The notes beneath the pieces are model-generated. The model worked only from the letters and a program-made list of their open reading frames with translations, made no database searches and was not told where the DNA came from. Below, piece after piece: positions 21,346 to 36,251 of a stretch of DNA of 64,000 nucleotides (its first letter is position 1; the number at the start of each line of letters is the position of its first letter). A program made the position numbers and the translations under genes. Location of the stretch: positions 32,056,751 to 32,120,750 of the forward strand of contig CM018032.1 of NCBI GenBank assembly GCA_008638375.1, given 5' to 3'. Source of the DNA: Nyssa sinensis (lineage: Eukaryota > Streptophyta > Magnoliopsida > Cornales > Nyssaceae).

Positions 21346-22582
21346 TACATATACATATATATATATATATATATAATTCTATAATATAGCATTATAAGCT
21401 GCCACAATGATTAGGCCTCCTTCGACTGAAATGATAGAAAAATGGGAGAGAAAAAAGAGAGAGATCGAAAGAGAAAATGTAATATACATATATTTATATA
21501 TACATATACATAAGTGCAGATATGTATATGTGGGTTGCACCAAACCAAACTAAGGGAACATGATGGAGAGGCCTTGGAGCTCGGGAAGGAAAGATGAGAT
21601 AGTGAAAAGAGATGTCATTAAAGAGGTAAGCTTGAAAACATAAAATTCTCTCTCTAAGAATTTGTTTACTTAAACTACTATCTAGTGTTGTTAATGAATT
21701 AAAATGCAGAAGAAGATGCTTATGAATGAAAAACACACCCAGAGCCAAACTTTAGGAGCCTAAAAACCATGAACAATGGCTAACTGTCATTGTCACAACA
21801 AGAAACTGGGTCAAAATTTTGATCAAACAAAAATCTGTTTTAAGGCTTGGTATTGAAAATAGATCCTATAAGAATCATTATGTGACAAGAACGATGAAGA
21901 ATGGCTCCAAAATGAGCCTAGAAACATCATTTGTAAGTTTTGATTCCAAGACCAAATACCATAAAAAGAGCCCTAAATTTAATTATCTAATATAAGGGGA
22001 TGAAACCCCATCTCCTTAGGTTCACAAAAAGCCAAACCATCCTTAATTTGGCAAAGAAACGAACCTGTACGATAGAGTTGCAGGTGCAGCCATGGTTGCT
22101 TCAAACCGCACTTCACAACGTAATTTGAAGTGCCAAATTGATGGAAAACTAAAGTTTGGATGTATAGAAATCGATTGGTGAAAAAAATAGGTCAAAAAAG
22201 TAGCCTAAAATGCACAAAATTAACTCTGAAATAATTAGGGTTTCGTAGCTACAGTAACTTTGCGAGGAAAAAAATGATGAACAATCCGGGTGGGTTGGGT
22301 TGGTTACGAGTCGAGTCGGGTCTGGTTTAATTCAAGTTAAAATGGATTCTGAATTAAACCAAATGACATCGTTTGAAGTTAAATCAAAAGTGGACGTCAT
22401 CTTGACATAGTAAACCGGTAAATTGGTTGGTACCTGACTAATGGAACTGGTTCACTTGCGAAGTGACTGGACCTGTTGGTTTTAATTAACAGTTTTTGAA
22501 ATTATATTTTTAACCCCAATTTTATAGGAATTGCAGAAAAACCCAAAAAAAAATATTTTTAAAAATTTAGGGAAATGACTAT
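21346..22582 (+). repeat. L0 3' LTR, third segment
   Basis: It resumes the plus-oriented Del-like LTR order: TA run, GA-rich stretch near 21450, GGGTTGGTTACGAGTCGAGTCGGG near 22299, ATGACATCGTTTGAAG near 22363, and GGACGTCATCTTGACA (a decayed TGACGTCA pair, 22392-22407). The last five bases, ACTAT (22578-22582), are the left target duplicate of S3, and the text continues naturally at 58829. Confidence 0.65.
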
Positions 22583-23344
22583 TGTAACACCCCAACCCAA
22601 ATAAATCGGACTAATTTCTAAAATACCTAAAAAGAGTCAAATAATAATACCGCGACAAACCGAGCCAATGAATGTCATACCAAAATAGACTTGGGCTATC
22701 GTAATAATCTATGTATAGTAATAAAAACGTAGTTTGAGACAAATTATACGATTCATAAATTGAATAAATATACGGCATTTGAATACACGATACATAAATT
22801 CAGGCAATCCCAAGTACCCCGAGACTACTCGTACGAGAAATCAGGGTTGCACATAAAAGAGTGTACGTAGATACGTACACATGTAAATATGTGGGTGTAT
22901 GAATATATGGATATATATATATATATATATGTATGTGGTATATATGTATATATATTAGAAAATACACAAATACACACACATATATATAGATGAAGGTGTA
23001 TATATATATATACTATTGTGTGAGTATATATATATATACATGTATATATGTAAAATACATATATATAATTAAGTATACATGTATATATATGATTAGAGTT
23101 ATATATATAGGTACATACAGAATATAAAAAGAGGAGGGGGTGTCGGTAGCACACTATGTGCTGCTGTGTGTGTTAGTGTGTGTATATATATTATATGTAT
23201 ATATTATACAAAATATCCCTGCTCCATTAAATGCTAGAAAAAAAAAGGGCAGAAATCATAAAAGAAAAGTTAGGAAAAGAAGGAAGAAGCAGAAAAGAAG
23301 GGTCAATGGAAGTAGGAAGAAAGAGGAAGGAAAGAGAGAGTAAG

Positions 23345-26300
23345 TGTCACGACCCGAAACCCACCCTATGCGGATCTCGCATCGCGACCGCCACCCTCAG
23401 GCCCGAGGACCCTTGGGCGAAGGCTCACATAAGCAGCGGTATCGAATAGATGTGCGACACGTGTTTGCGAAAGCGTGAAAAACTTTTTCTTTTCTTTTCT
23501 TATTTTTAAATTTCGCACATCCGTCCGGTACTGCCGCTCTACTCATAGGGATACACATGGTTATACAATCAAAGCATAACTAAAATTTTAAATACTTAAA
23601 TCATACAACCATCAACATTAATTACCCTGTAGGGTTTATACATATTGTCGTACTGTATCTTAAACATAAGTGCTAATAAACTTTACATAACTCCACAAAG
23701 GAACCATCTAATCATATCTCCATAAGCCGGCAGATCACCGTCTTCAAAACTCGACTACTGTCAGTCACCTGAAAGGGGGATCCGAACAAAGTCCGGGTAA
23801 GCTAATCTAAGCTTGTGAGCAATTCCAACATTCGTCATGGGGTTTTCAATCAACAGTGGTTTTAGCTCATAAAGGTTTATAAATCAATCACTGTCAATTG
23901 TTCGTATCTTTTGAACACAGAATATATGCATTCATAAAACTCATAGCTTTGAAACATGTAAAGTATTCAAGCTAACATATGCTTTTTCATATAAAACTTG
24001 TAACTCTGAATACAAAATATATGCATTCCGTAAAACTCATAGCTTTGAAATATGTAAAGTATTCAAGCTAAAAATGTGTACTTCTTGAAATAGAGTATTT
24101 AACTCAAACATGTAAATATGAAAATGAGGGTAAAACCTGCTTCCATTTTCAAATATCTTTTCTTCTTTCTTTTACTCTTGGAATCTGTTTCGAACCAGAC
24201 TCCCGTTTTACTCTTGTCGAGATATCTCTTTGCCTGTGGGATTAGATCCTGCTACCAGGCATTTGACAATCAATTGAATTCCGTAGAACCCAAAAGCTTG
24301 TCGGCTCCATAGGATAATGGAGTCCCTTGCGAACCCCAATCCCTATTTCTTTTAAAAAGGCGGCTGAGTTTATTGCAACCCAACCAAAAACTCGCAGTGC
24401 TTATGCACATCTTGTATTTAAATACATTTCATTTAAATACTTTCTCCCGTGACATTCTTTAAATAAATACTTTTCAAGAGTATTCAAACACAACATATAT
24501 AACTTCATAATAGAACTTTCAATACTCAAAATATACGAATTCAGAATATATCTCAGAGATTTTGCAATTTAAAAACTCAAACATGCTAAGGCAGTATTTA
24601 AAGGAAACTGTAAATAAATCTGTTATCTGAGCAAAGTAATTTAAAACAGAAGGCGTATGAAAGCTGAATTCGACATTCAAATACTTTTCATGACTTGAAC
24701 TCAAAACTTCTTTGAAATCCGTGAAGTTAAATCTCCACTTCGAATGTAGGGTTACTCACCTTGGTCCTTAGGGTTAGTGCTAATAATGTGCTTTCCCACT
24801 TTCCTTGTAGTTCCTAAGAACAATTCATAAACATCTCATCAACTTTACATTCATTGTAATATCATCTCGATATTCCTTAACTTATGCTTAAATCGTATTA
24901 GAGTCTAAAACGATTTCATAATTTCGTATGTACTTAACTTAACTCGTACTCTTAACCTATGACATAATTAATGTGTTAAGAATTGAATTTATTTCAATTT
25001 ATACTCTTCTAGTAGCTCCATAAACTTTAATTTAAATTTATTTACTTCACATATTTACGTGTCGTGTCTTTTCGTAATTCATTTCCTCGTATACGCCTTA
25101 GTATTTGTACTTTGACATTACTTTAATTTATAGTCATCTGACAGATGCTATTCAACAAATTTTATGTCTTTTTACTTTTAGACATTTCTTTTGGTCGAAT
25201 AGACTCTACCATTGAGTCCGGAGCGTCGAAGAAAGTCGGTTTAGGCTTTCCTAACATTTAATTCGGACTGTTATATGTAAAAGGACAAAATGGTCATTTA
25301 TCATTTTACGTGTCTCATTTTTCTGTACTTCATTTCGTAATTTGGACTCCATTATTGAGTCCGAGATGTCAAAGAAAGTCAATTCAGACATTCCATGGTT
25401 TTAATTTGGCTTTTGAGGTACTAGGGGTAATTTGGTCATTTTATCCCTTTACGTGTCCTTATGTTCGGGAACTCATCTCGTGTCGTGGACCTCACCATTG
25501 GACTCAGAAGGTCCGAGATAGTAAGAATACACTAATAACTTGTTAATTTTGGATGAAGGGTATTTTGGTCATTTACCCCTTTACGTGTCTTTATTTTTCA
25601 GACTCCCGTCTCGTAAAACGGACCCTACCATTAGTCTCAGAATATCCTAAATAGTAAGGATACACTATCCATATGTTTAATTTGGACTTCATTTGCTTCT
25701 TATATGACCTAGGGGCAAAATAGTAATTTTGCTTTATTTATTAAATAATTAAATTAATTATTTAATTATTTTTTCAGGGGCTTAATTGCATAGAATTCTC
25801 ATCAGTTGGGCCACAGTATAATTTTTTTGAAGTCAGGGGTCAATTCGTAAATAAGGGAAATCTTGGTTTATTAAATTTTAAATAAATCAGAAAACCAGTG
25901 GGTTCGGTCCAACTTTAAGTGAACCGGTCCGGTTCTCTTGTAAACCAACCGGTTTAGCCGGTTTTGTGCGTGTTGCTGACGTCACGATGACGTCAGCCCT
26001 AGCGCATTAGAATTTTAAAACAGGGATGAAACGTCGTCGTTCCATTTAATCGGTGGCAAGCCCAGAGGACTGCCACGCGTCCGAGTTAACCCACCCGTTT
26101 TAAACTTAGTGACGAGTTGACTCCTCATCTTCCCCACTTCGAACCCACTGTAACCCTAATTTCCGAACCTCCATTTTTCTCATTTTCGTGGAGTCTCAAC
26201 CAAGGAAACTCCACTGTTTTTAATCCAAATTACTTCTGGCACATCGAGGAGTGTTTTGGCATTCATTTGAGGCTTTAAAAACAGTTCATGGGTTCGGTTT

Positions 26301-27551
26301 CAACTTTAATAATCCGACCTATAAGTCAGTCGTTCAGGTTCATTTTTGAACCAAAACCCATAAGGTTTGTCCTGTCGTGACCTATATATCATAGGGTTAA
26401 GTTTTTCATTCTTAAATATCAGTTCTGACGCGAGTTTAAAAGGTTGGTTGTAAAAACCAAAACCTGCAACTCATCGTATGGGGGCCATTTCTTGTGATTT
26501 TTTATCGCGGTCTAGTGTTTTTAAAACACTCCTGGAGTCTAGTTTAGGTTTTGATAAACCAAACAAGGTTTTGTTCACATGATTTCAGACCTACTTCAAG
26601 CAAGGTCTTTAATGGCGACTGCTTATGGGTTTCATGCTTTTAACTGTTTCCAAGTTCTAATTTCATGCTTGATAAAATTCTTAGACCTATATATAACAGC
26701 CTACGTATATAAACAACTCAAAAACAGTTCCTATCAATCAAAATTCTAGAGAGACAAAATGATAACTTTGAACATTTCTCACCTTTTTGCTATGGTTTGA
26801 TCCTCCTTCACCTCTGATTTTCTCCCTTAGCCTCTTAGTTCTTCTTCTGATTCACTTCTTAAGAAGCAAGCATGCTTGCATGCTTTGCTTTTAAAGAAAG
26901 GCAACCGACCTCTCTCTCTCTCTCTCCCCCCCCCCATGACCTCACGGCCGAAACCCTTCACTTCTCAATTAATTTCTTACACAACTTTAATTTTACTTTT
27001 TCCCATTCAGCTTTCTCTTTGATTTTTGTAAGACATTTTGTATATATATACATATAATATAACACACACACTAACACACTAAGACTCACACACATCATGT
27101 AGCCGACACACACTTAGAGACACACACACACACCTTAGATATTTTGTATTGATATACCTTTATAATTTTTAATAATATTTTAATTATTTATATATACATA
27201 CTTATACATGTACATGTGCATATATATATATACATACACATATTTGGCTCATATACACTCACATATAGATATTTATATACTAAATATATTTTATCTTGAG
27301 TACATGTATTTGTAGTTATACATATACTCACTTTTATACACTTTATAACATACACACACAATACACCATAAAATGTGTGTTTGTGTGTTCAAATTTATTT
27401 AATTATAATTAGAATTAATGATTTCATATAAATAAATAATTATTTATTTATTTAATTAATTATTTCCTTTGGTGTAAATATTTTTACACTAATTTTCTTT
27501 AATCTCGAAATACGTGCCATATGACCTGGTATCCCGGGTTGGGATATTACA
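23345..27551 (-). mobile_element. Solo LTR S4, target duplication GTAAG
   Basis: It starts TGTCACGACCCGAAACCC and ends GTTGGGATATTACA, 4207 bp. Perfect GTAAG copies lie at 23340-23344 and 27552-27556. It has four shared GTCTCGTAAAACGGACC...GTCCGAGATAGT modules (about 25195-25650), the paired TGACGTCA site at 25977-25995, and a CT run at about 26908-26929. Its first 150 bp are nearly the same as the LTR starting at 63686. No internal region is present. Confidence 0.9.
25977..25995. promoter_or_regulatory. Paired TGACGTCA (as-1-like) site in S4
   Basis: TGACGTCACGATGACGTCA: two full 8-bp palindromes, start-to-start 11 bp. TGACG pairs are bound by plant TGA-class bZIP factors. The function here is inferred. 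Confidence 0.55.
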
Positions 27552-30500
27552 GTAAGGGTGGTGGATTTGTATATAAAGGAGGTAAGGTGCTTGGATAAAA
27601 TCGGAGAAAAAGAAAAAGAAAAAGAAACTGAGAGCAACCAAGGAAGTTGTGGGTGAAGGAGAAATACTACAAGGATTTAGAGGAGAAAATCAAAAGAGGA
27701 AAAAAGGATAAACTGCAAGAAGAAGGTTTTGTGGGTTTTGTGTAGAAGTTGATTAAAGCTTACAAATAATTGTATGATGTTAATCTATGAAGAAACTAGA
27801 ACTCGTAGGAAGAAATTACGAGTGAAATGGTGGTGAAATGAGAAAAAAAAAATAGATTTATCGAAAAGATGTAATTTTGGAAATAAGGGTTTTCAAAGGG
27901 TTTTAAGGGCTGAAAATGGTGTATATAGATCTTAAATTGTGTTTTAGGATGTTTAGAAGTGAAAATGGGCTTTGAAACCATGAAAAAATGAAGAAACAAA
28001 CAGGGAGAAAGTTACAGTCCGGTCATCGGCGCCGAAGAAGGTGAACAGAGACTACACAGTCCGGTCATTGGAAAATCGAGGGAAGGAGGAAACTGTGCAG
28101 GTCACTAGTCCGAGTCGGGCCTCGGGTCGGGTCAAGACCGCCTAAGCGTACAAAGCCTATGCTGAAACTGCACCGTTTTGGGGTTAGTTAAATTACTTAA
28201 ATGAAACAGTTGTTTAAAGAAAAATATGGGGAAATGCTGCGGCCAAGGTTCAAACAAAGGACCTCATGGCGTATGGGCACTTATCACCCACACGCCTTGT
28301 GGCACGGTGGTTAAATGTGAAAATAATGTATATATATTATATAATTAATTAATTTAGTTTATTGTTAAATTAATTCCCAATGTCCAAAATTAGCAAATGA
28401 ACAGTGAATTTTTATTATTTCGAACATTCCAGACTCAACGGTGAAGTCTGATTTGTGAAAATAGATCCTGAGAAATAAAGATATTTAAAAGTGCAAAATG
28501 ATCATTTTGCCCTTTTCAGTACAGAAGTCCAAATAGAAGTCTGAAAATGCCTAAACCGACTTTCTTCGACATTCTAGACTCAATAGTGGAGTTCATTTTA
28601 CCAAAAGGAATACTAATAATATCGATAATTGAAATGGGTTAAAGTATAGGCTATACATATATATAGCATTGAACTGAGATGTATTTCCTAATTAAATAGG
28701 GATTCCCAAAAGAGGAGAAAGGGTGATCTGAGTTATAGAGATATAGTTAAGAGGTAAGTAAAAATATGATCTATGCATGTGGTAAAGTTCTAGCCATGTC
28801 ACATAGTGTTTCTTGTTTCTGCCAAACTTGTATTCTCTTATACATTTTAGATATTATTGATTCATTCAACTATTATTGTTGATTCCACATTTTGATGTTT
28901 ATTCCAGTTTGTGGATATTGTTAAATTAAATTCTATATCTTGATCATGTGATTATTATACATCTATATATTGGGGGAAAAGAAAGTCGGACCCCATCCAA
29001 GAGTGTGGCATAATGTTGGCGGCACTCCCTGTTGAGGACGGTAGATACCGAAAGGGGAGGGGTGAAAAATTTATAAGTAAAACTACATCTTTGACTAACA
29101 CGTGCCTTAGACCCGAGGGGTCAGTTCAATTGATTCACATTTTGTGACATCTCATTTTCTTAATTGGCTATCATATTGACATAACCTTGTTTATCTTGGG
29201 TTATGGACTTTCTTATATTGACTTTGATCCCTAACAGATCAAAGGAATTTACTTATTGGGTTTTCATAGCTCATACAAATAATTTGACTTTTTCAAGAAA
29301 GGACGCCACATTTTAAAAGTAGGGATTAAGATCCTCGAACAGGCGTAGAGTGGCTGCAGATACATATACTACAAGGATATTTTGATAGTGAAATATAGTA
29401 CTTGTCCTGTGTTTTCCCATCACCCCACGTCCTAGGGGATAGTTGTATTTAGAATTTTGGGTCTGTATATTTAAGAACTCTAATATTATAAATTCAAAAA
29501 ATTTTATGAAGTCTTCTGCTGTATATTTAATTATTGATTGCATGTTAATAACACTAACATATAAATGTCAAGTTAAAGTAAAAATGTCGCGACCCGAAAC
29601 TCACCTTATGCGAATTAAGGGCAACGACCGACATTGCCACACGGACGGGCCGTACAAAATTAAGTGAATCGCGTAAATTGATAAATCATATCAGTAAATC
29701 ATAAATCAGTAAATCATTTAATGCAGAAGCCACACCAAATGCAATTCACCTAATCAAAAGCTCATCTCCAATGACCAACAATCAGAATATCTCCAAGTAC
29801 AATTTAATCACGGTGATCCAACATACTAGGGTAACCTCATCACTAATGATGCAATATTATAATACACAATTTTAAACTTAACCTTATAGAGTACGTAGTC
29901 AACTTTGTGCTTCACTAGCTCCACTAGTTATCTCATTACATTTCATCCCTCATAAGGCCACATGAGAAATGGTCATAAGTAAGGAGTGAGCTAACTTAGC
30001 TCAATAAGTAAATTCCTAACTTTTCCATGGGTCAGGGTTAGTCCACAAGAATATAAAAAAAAAAAAGATATCATATAGCTAGTCACCAAGATAAAGCAAT
30101 AATGACCCGAGGGTCCAAAAAGGCTTATCCCACAATATGATACAAGAAAGTGACGACAAAATCATTCAAAATGAGATCTAGCCTAACATGATGATTCGTT
30201 ACCACAAACAATACGTTAGCCAATCAAAAGTGTTTCATGCTTGCAAATATTATGATCATTCATTGGGCATAGAATATGATCATCCAACGAATGCAAAAAT
30301 ATCATTATCGAGTTCTAACAAAATAGATGCGTAAACAAAATGGGGCCTAACATACCCCCAAAATACACATTCAGGTTCGCCTCTCTCTCTTGGGCTTACT
30401 GAATAGCGTAAGAGCTCTTTCACCTCAAGTCCTTAAAGGACACAAATGACCACACGGGTCCAAAATGCAATCTGTGAATGGACGAATATTGTGACTGAGC

Positions 30501-32985
30501 ACAACTCCAAGCACTTACAAAACACCATGATCATCAAAACTCCACACGAGATGTACAATCATATGAAACAACCAAAATCTTAATCAACGAGACATAAAGT
30601 TTGTGGATCAAACAAACTCTCCATCAATGAGATGTATCACAAGATTATGGCATGGTATACATGAAGGTACAATTATTCTCAAGTATTAACAATCAAGTTC
30701 TCATATAATATAGGCAAGCAAATCAAATCTGAAGTACTGGCATAACAAATTAGTCACAAGTTGATTGGCATCAAATCGGAGAAATCAAGTTCAAAATAGA
30801 GTACAAATTTTGACAGCATTTGAAAATGAATGTGACTTGGCTAGGAATAACCCATATTAAAGCATAGGAGTTACTTACCTCGGTTTCTTAGAATCGCATT
30901 CTCATGCGGGTACCACTATTGTTATCCCATAGCTTCTTTTCATTTTCATCATTTAGGTGATCGTAGAATCATGGATCCAAAAATATTGCATAATGAATTA
31001 GTACCCATTTTAATCCCAAACATTGTTATGCAATGTCTTAAGTTCCTTTGAACTTAGTCTATTCAATTAAGGGTTTTAATTTACCATTTCAGGGTTCGTT
31101 GTAGCCTTATAACATATTTGGCCCTTTAAGGGTGATTCGGTAATTTATACTTTTTAACGTCCCATTCTTTCCCGTTCACGGTTTACGTATTCTAACTCCA
31201 TTTTGAGTCTATTGGTCCATGTAACAGTTTTGTGGACTTATTTATCTCATTATTACTCTCCTGGTAACTTTGTTGTGTCCTAAGGATGTATTCATCATTT
31301 TTTAATTTGTTACTGGGTTTTATTTTCCTTAAAAGAACGTCATCATTAAGTCTAAAATATTGATTATAATAAATTTAGGCTTTTTTGGATCTTAATCTGT
31401 TTATTTGTGACTCACATTAAGCCTAGGGCATTTTAATAATTTTACACTTTCATGTGTCACGTTTTTTGGCACTTCGTTTGCTAATATGGACTCTACCGTT
31501 GAGTCCAGAGTGCCTAAAACTGTCAGACTATGTTCCCCTTGACATTTATCTGGCTTTCAGAATACTAAGGGTAAAATTATCATTTTGATGTTTCATGTGT
31601 CTATTGTTTCGAGACTTCGTTTCACAAAACGGATCTTGCTATTGGGTCTGGAATGTCCTAAAATGTTAAGGTACATAATTTTATAGTCATCGGGGTCCAT
31701 TTAATCACATAACCGATCATCAGGGCGTATTTAGAATTATCCTAGTTTGTCTATTCATATTTTTTAGGATTTATTTAGGCTTCACGGACCTTACCATTGA
31801 GTCCAAAATGTCCGAGATAGTCATGATGGACTACCTTTTTGTCTAAGTTGGCCCTGGGCATTATTAAGGGCAATATAGTCATTTATAATTTACGTGTCTA
31901 AATTTTTGGGACTTAATTTCATAAATCGGACTACACTATTGAGTTTATATTGCCAGTATTAGGGGCAATATAGTCATTATTAAGGCCCTGGGCATTATTC
32001 AAAAATCAATAATTGTCTTCCACATGATAGGGCAATATCAACGTGGCTAAATGAACTCTGGTATGTATGGAATACAATAAGCAATATGTACAAGAACTAT
32101 GACATGGCTTGGAATGTAACACATGCAGAGATCAGAGATTACTTACCTCTTACTGTCTATAAAATAGCAGAATTTAGACTGTCCTCTCTTTGCCCTTCCG
32201 TGTTCCTAAAATCACGAAACACGTCTCAATCTATCGCTACTTGAATTATGCTATTCATCAAATTTTATGCCTCTATGCTATAAGTTTCTCTTTTACTAAA
32301 ATAGATTCTACTATTGAATCCGGAACGTCAAATAAAATTAGTTTAAGCTTTTCTGGATCTCAATTTGGACTTCTGGATTAAAAAGGGTAAAATTATCATT
32401 TTGCACTTTTACATGTCTTTTATTCCTGAGACCTCTTTTCATAATTTTGACGTCACTATTGGATTCGGAATGCCCGACATAATAAAAATTGACTATTCAC
32501 TTGCCTCGTTTGGAATTCGTTTGACCCACTTTTGATTTAGGGGTATTTTCGTAATTTTTTTTAAAATAGTATTTTATTAATTTTTCTGTTTGGGCCTTAG
32601 TGGAACTTTCCACTCTTTCTGGGGTCAGTTTATAATTTCCCACAGTTTCGGTCTGAACCAGTGGGCTCACTGGGCTAAACCCTAAACCGGTCCAATCCTT
32701 CACTGAACCAGTTGGTTTAGTCTGTTCTAAAGAACTGGAACCCAATAACCTATTCCCTATCCTATCCATGGTTTGGATAACCCCCAACCTCAATTCCAGT
32801 TTCTTATTTCTATAGCCAAACAGGCCAAATTCACTTTTTAAATTTAAATTCTTTAAACCTAAAACGACACAGCATCAATTGCCCCATTTATTTTCAATCG
32901 GGACCCAACCCAACCTGACCCAAACCCGGTTTGACTTCAACCCGATAAACCCCTCATTATTCTGGTCGTCTTCTCCGACCATTAT

Positions 32986-35900
32986 TGTCACGACCTGAAA
33001 TCCACCCTATGCAGATCTCGTGTCGCGGGGCCGACCCGAAGGCCGTCCCTACTTTTTCCATTCCAGTATCATAATACTAATATGCAATGTACTAGAAATT
33101 TTAAACAATGAACAGCGGAAGCCTTTATCAATTACAGTAATCCAGCGGAAGTCTTTTTAAATAAATTAAACAGCGGAAGTCTATTAAATACATGACATAG
33201 TTCTACATAATTCAAAATGGGGACTAAACGTAACCAGCACCCGGGGGTGGTGAATACATGGGAGAACTAACATAGACTGAACAGTACTTCAAAATGTCCC
33301 CCTACGCTCTCAGACTCCTACTGGGGTCTCGCAGCGTCATTACCTGAAATGGGGGGTAAGTGGGGTGGAATGAGCTATGAAGCTCAGCAAGTAAACCAGA
33401 TCTCCGACACTGGTATCGATGATTATAAGAACATGAATCCATGAACAAAAATATTATAGCCAATCATAGAAAGTAAGATGCTGTGATAGCCAATGAGAAC
33501 AGTTGCCATGATGGCCAATCAATAGTTGGGCACAATATACAATCAGGAGAAATGAATAAGCAGTGATGAGATTTTTCAACAATAATCTGTCACAATAAAA
33601 GTACTGCCACAATAAAACGATTTCAATCAAACCAATGAACAACGTAAGATAACTCATAAGAAACAGTAATCCATAAGGAACAGTAACCATTCAACAATAT
33701 ATCCATAACAATAATCTAATGGAGATGCTTATAATCTGTAGTAGGGGATGGCAGTCCCTCTTCGTAATTCGAGGCCCAGCATACCTCTCAGTTAAACTCA
33801 CATCTTTTGCCACACGTCCGTTCACGGACTAGTTCGTCACAGAAGCATCGGATGGATATTGTGACTGAGCACAATTCCAGCATTTATAAACATAGCATGA
33901 TCATTTGTGATTCCATAAGGAGTATGAAAATGGAATATCATATATACAGTTAAGCATAACAGTAAGCCTTTCGAGGCACGGTTCAATATGATAACAATAG
34001 CACAATAGTCAATCAATGTCCACAAGATAGAACAATATCATACTGTGGATAGCAATAACATGAAGTACTTTCAAGAGTATAAGTTTGGCAGTAAAGAATA
34101 AACTTGGCTTTAGAAACACCACATGGAAGAGAAAGTGATCCACTTACCTCTATCGTGATTCTACCTCAGAAATCCGTGAGTGTACCTTTGCCTTTCGAGT
34201 TTCCTATATATCAGTGAATACGTTTCAGAATAAATGCTATTCATCAAATTTTATGCCTTTCTATCATAAGTATTTCAAATACTATTTTAGACTTTACCAT
34301 TGAGTTCGGAACGCCGAAGAAAGTCGGTTTAGGCTTTCGCGGAATTCCATTTGGACTTTTGTACTAAAAAGGGCAAAATGGTCATTTTGCACTTTTGCAG
34401 TATTTTATCCTTCGGGGTCTCATCTCGTAAAACGGATCCCACCATTGGACTCAGAACGTCCGAGATAATAGGTTTTGACTATTCATTTGTATCATTTGGA
34501 CTTCGTTTGACCCATATTTGAAATAGGGGCATTATTGTAAAAATTAATTTTCTGTTTAGGCCATAGTACAATTTCCTAAAACATTTGGGGCCGGTTCACA
34601 ATTTCCTAAAGCTACGGTCTGAACCAGTTGGTTCAAGACCAGAAACCCTAAACCGGTCCACCCTTCCCCTGAACCAAACGGTTCACTTTAGTTTAAAAAC
34701 CGGATTTCAATAACCCTGATTTCCTATCCCATCCTTGGTCTGGATAACCCCAAACCCAATTCCAATTTACTATACATGTAACCAAACAAGCCCAATCCCA
34801 TTTAAATTAAAAATCCAAAACGACACAGCTTTGGCTCCGTTTATTTCCGGTCGGTTACCGACCCGATCCGAACCCGGATCCGTCCCAGTTTTGACCCGAT
34901 AGCCCCCACGACTTTCCGGTCGTCTTCCCCACGTCTCCGGTAGGGTTCCGGCGTGAACAGTCATCTTCTCCGGCGACTGTCACTTATTTTTCGGTGGTTT
35001 TTCCCCCCATTTTGAATGCCATTCTTTTCCATTTTTTATGTAGATTATATTTCTAACTTTAGTTTTCAATGTAACCCACTAGTTCTTCACGAAATAGGGG
35101 TTGAACATTTCCGGCCGATTCTCCGGCCAAGTGATATCTTCTATTTCGTAACGTTTTGTTCACTGTTTTGGCCTCTAATTATTTCTAACAGTTTTCTGCA
35201 TGTATAAGGACCATTTTCATAAACTTTAAAACAAGTTTTAAACATAAAATTCATGGAACCCGAGATTATCTATGAAACCTGCTACTCGGTTTTTCTCCTT
35301 GGTTTCTAAACCATTTAACCTGATTCTTTTCGCATTTAAAAGCTAATATCATGCTTTTTAAGACCCTAACTCTAAATCAAACATTCATGCTTAGAATCTT
35401 AAAAACAGAAACAATATCACTTACTTGTTTTTGCTTGTTTGCTCACGGTTGTTATGCCCTTGAATCCCTTTTGCTTCTGTTCTGAATCCCTGATGATACT
35501 CTTCTCACTCTAAGCCCCTTAGTTTCCTTCAGTTGTTTCTATTCCTCTCACTTCACAAAACCCGTATACATATATATAAACACCACCGACTCTTTCTCTC
35601 TCTACCTTATCACACTCTCTCTCTCTCTCTTGCAGTCATCCTTGACTGCAGAGAACCGCCCCCTTCACCTGTAGCCATCCACGTACCCTCCAATATACAT
35701 ATATATATACATTATATTACATATACACACACACCATCACCAAGTCGGTTGGTGTGGTTTCCCAAACACACACACACACAGAGTGATGCACACACACACA
35801 CAGTGATGCACACACTCACTGATATTTGTTTGGAAGCTTCCCTTCCTTTTTTTCTCTTTATCTTATTTTAATCACTTGTATTTATATATCTAATACATCA

Positions 35901-36238
35901 CATATATACATATAAAATACATCTTTTATACATGTCATTATAATCATATATATACGTATGACGATATTTTTAGTTACGTACACATACACTAATATTCCAT
36001 GAACTATGCATGTGTACGTACGTATGCATGCATGGGTTGCATGCATGCACGCTTTTCGAGGTAAGGTTCCGAGTTGCTCGGGTACTACCCGACACTGGCC
36101 TTACTAAGCAAAACATTTATCTTTTGAAATTAGGTTCAGTTCCATAATTATTGTGACTTAAAGTTTAAGGCAGCTCAGGTTATGCCATTCAGTCGACTTG
36201 CCTCGGTAACGCGTCGTATCCCGGGTCAGGATATCACA
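32986..36238 (-). repeat. Element B 3' LTR
   Basis: On the plus strand it reads TGTCACGACCTG...GGGTCAGGATATCACA, 3253 bp. Read in the direction of gag it starts TGTGATATCC and ends GTCGTGACA. It contains modules at about 34290 and 34430, CACA runs near 35766-35815 and a CT run near 35613-35630. Confidence 0.9.
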
Positions 36239-36251
36239 TTCTTACCTCCTT
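36239..36251 (-). promoter_or_regulatory. Polypurine tract of element B
   Basis: Read on the minus strand AAGGAGGTAAGAA directly precedes the TGTGATATCC start of the 3' LTR. Upstream is GCGGACAAACTTATTTTT, parallel to GAGGACAAAACTATTTTA before the tract of element T. Confidence 0.75.

Noticed and set aside
22825..23154. 109-codon minus-strand ORF rich in Tyr/Ile
   Set aside because: It is a translation of TA/CA repeats in LTR S3.
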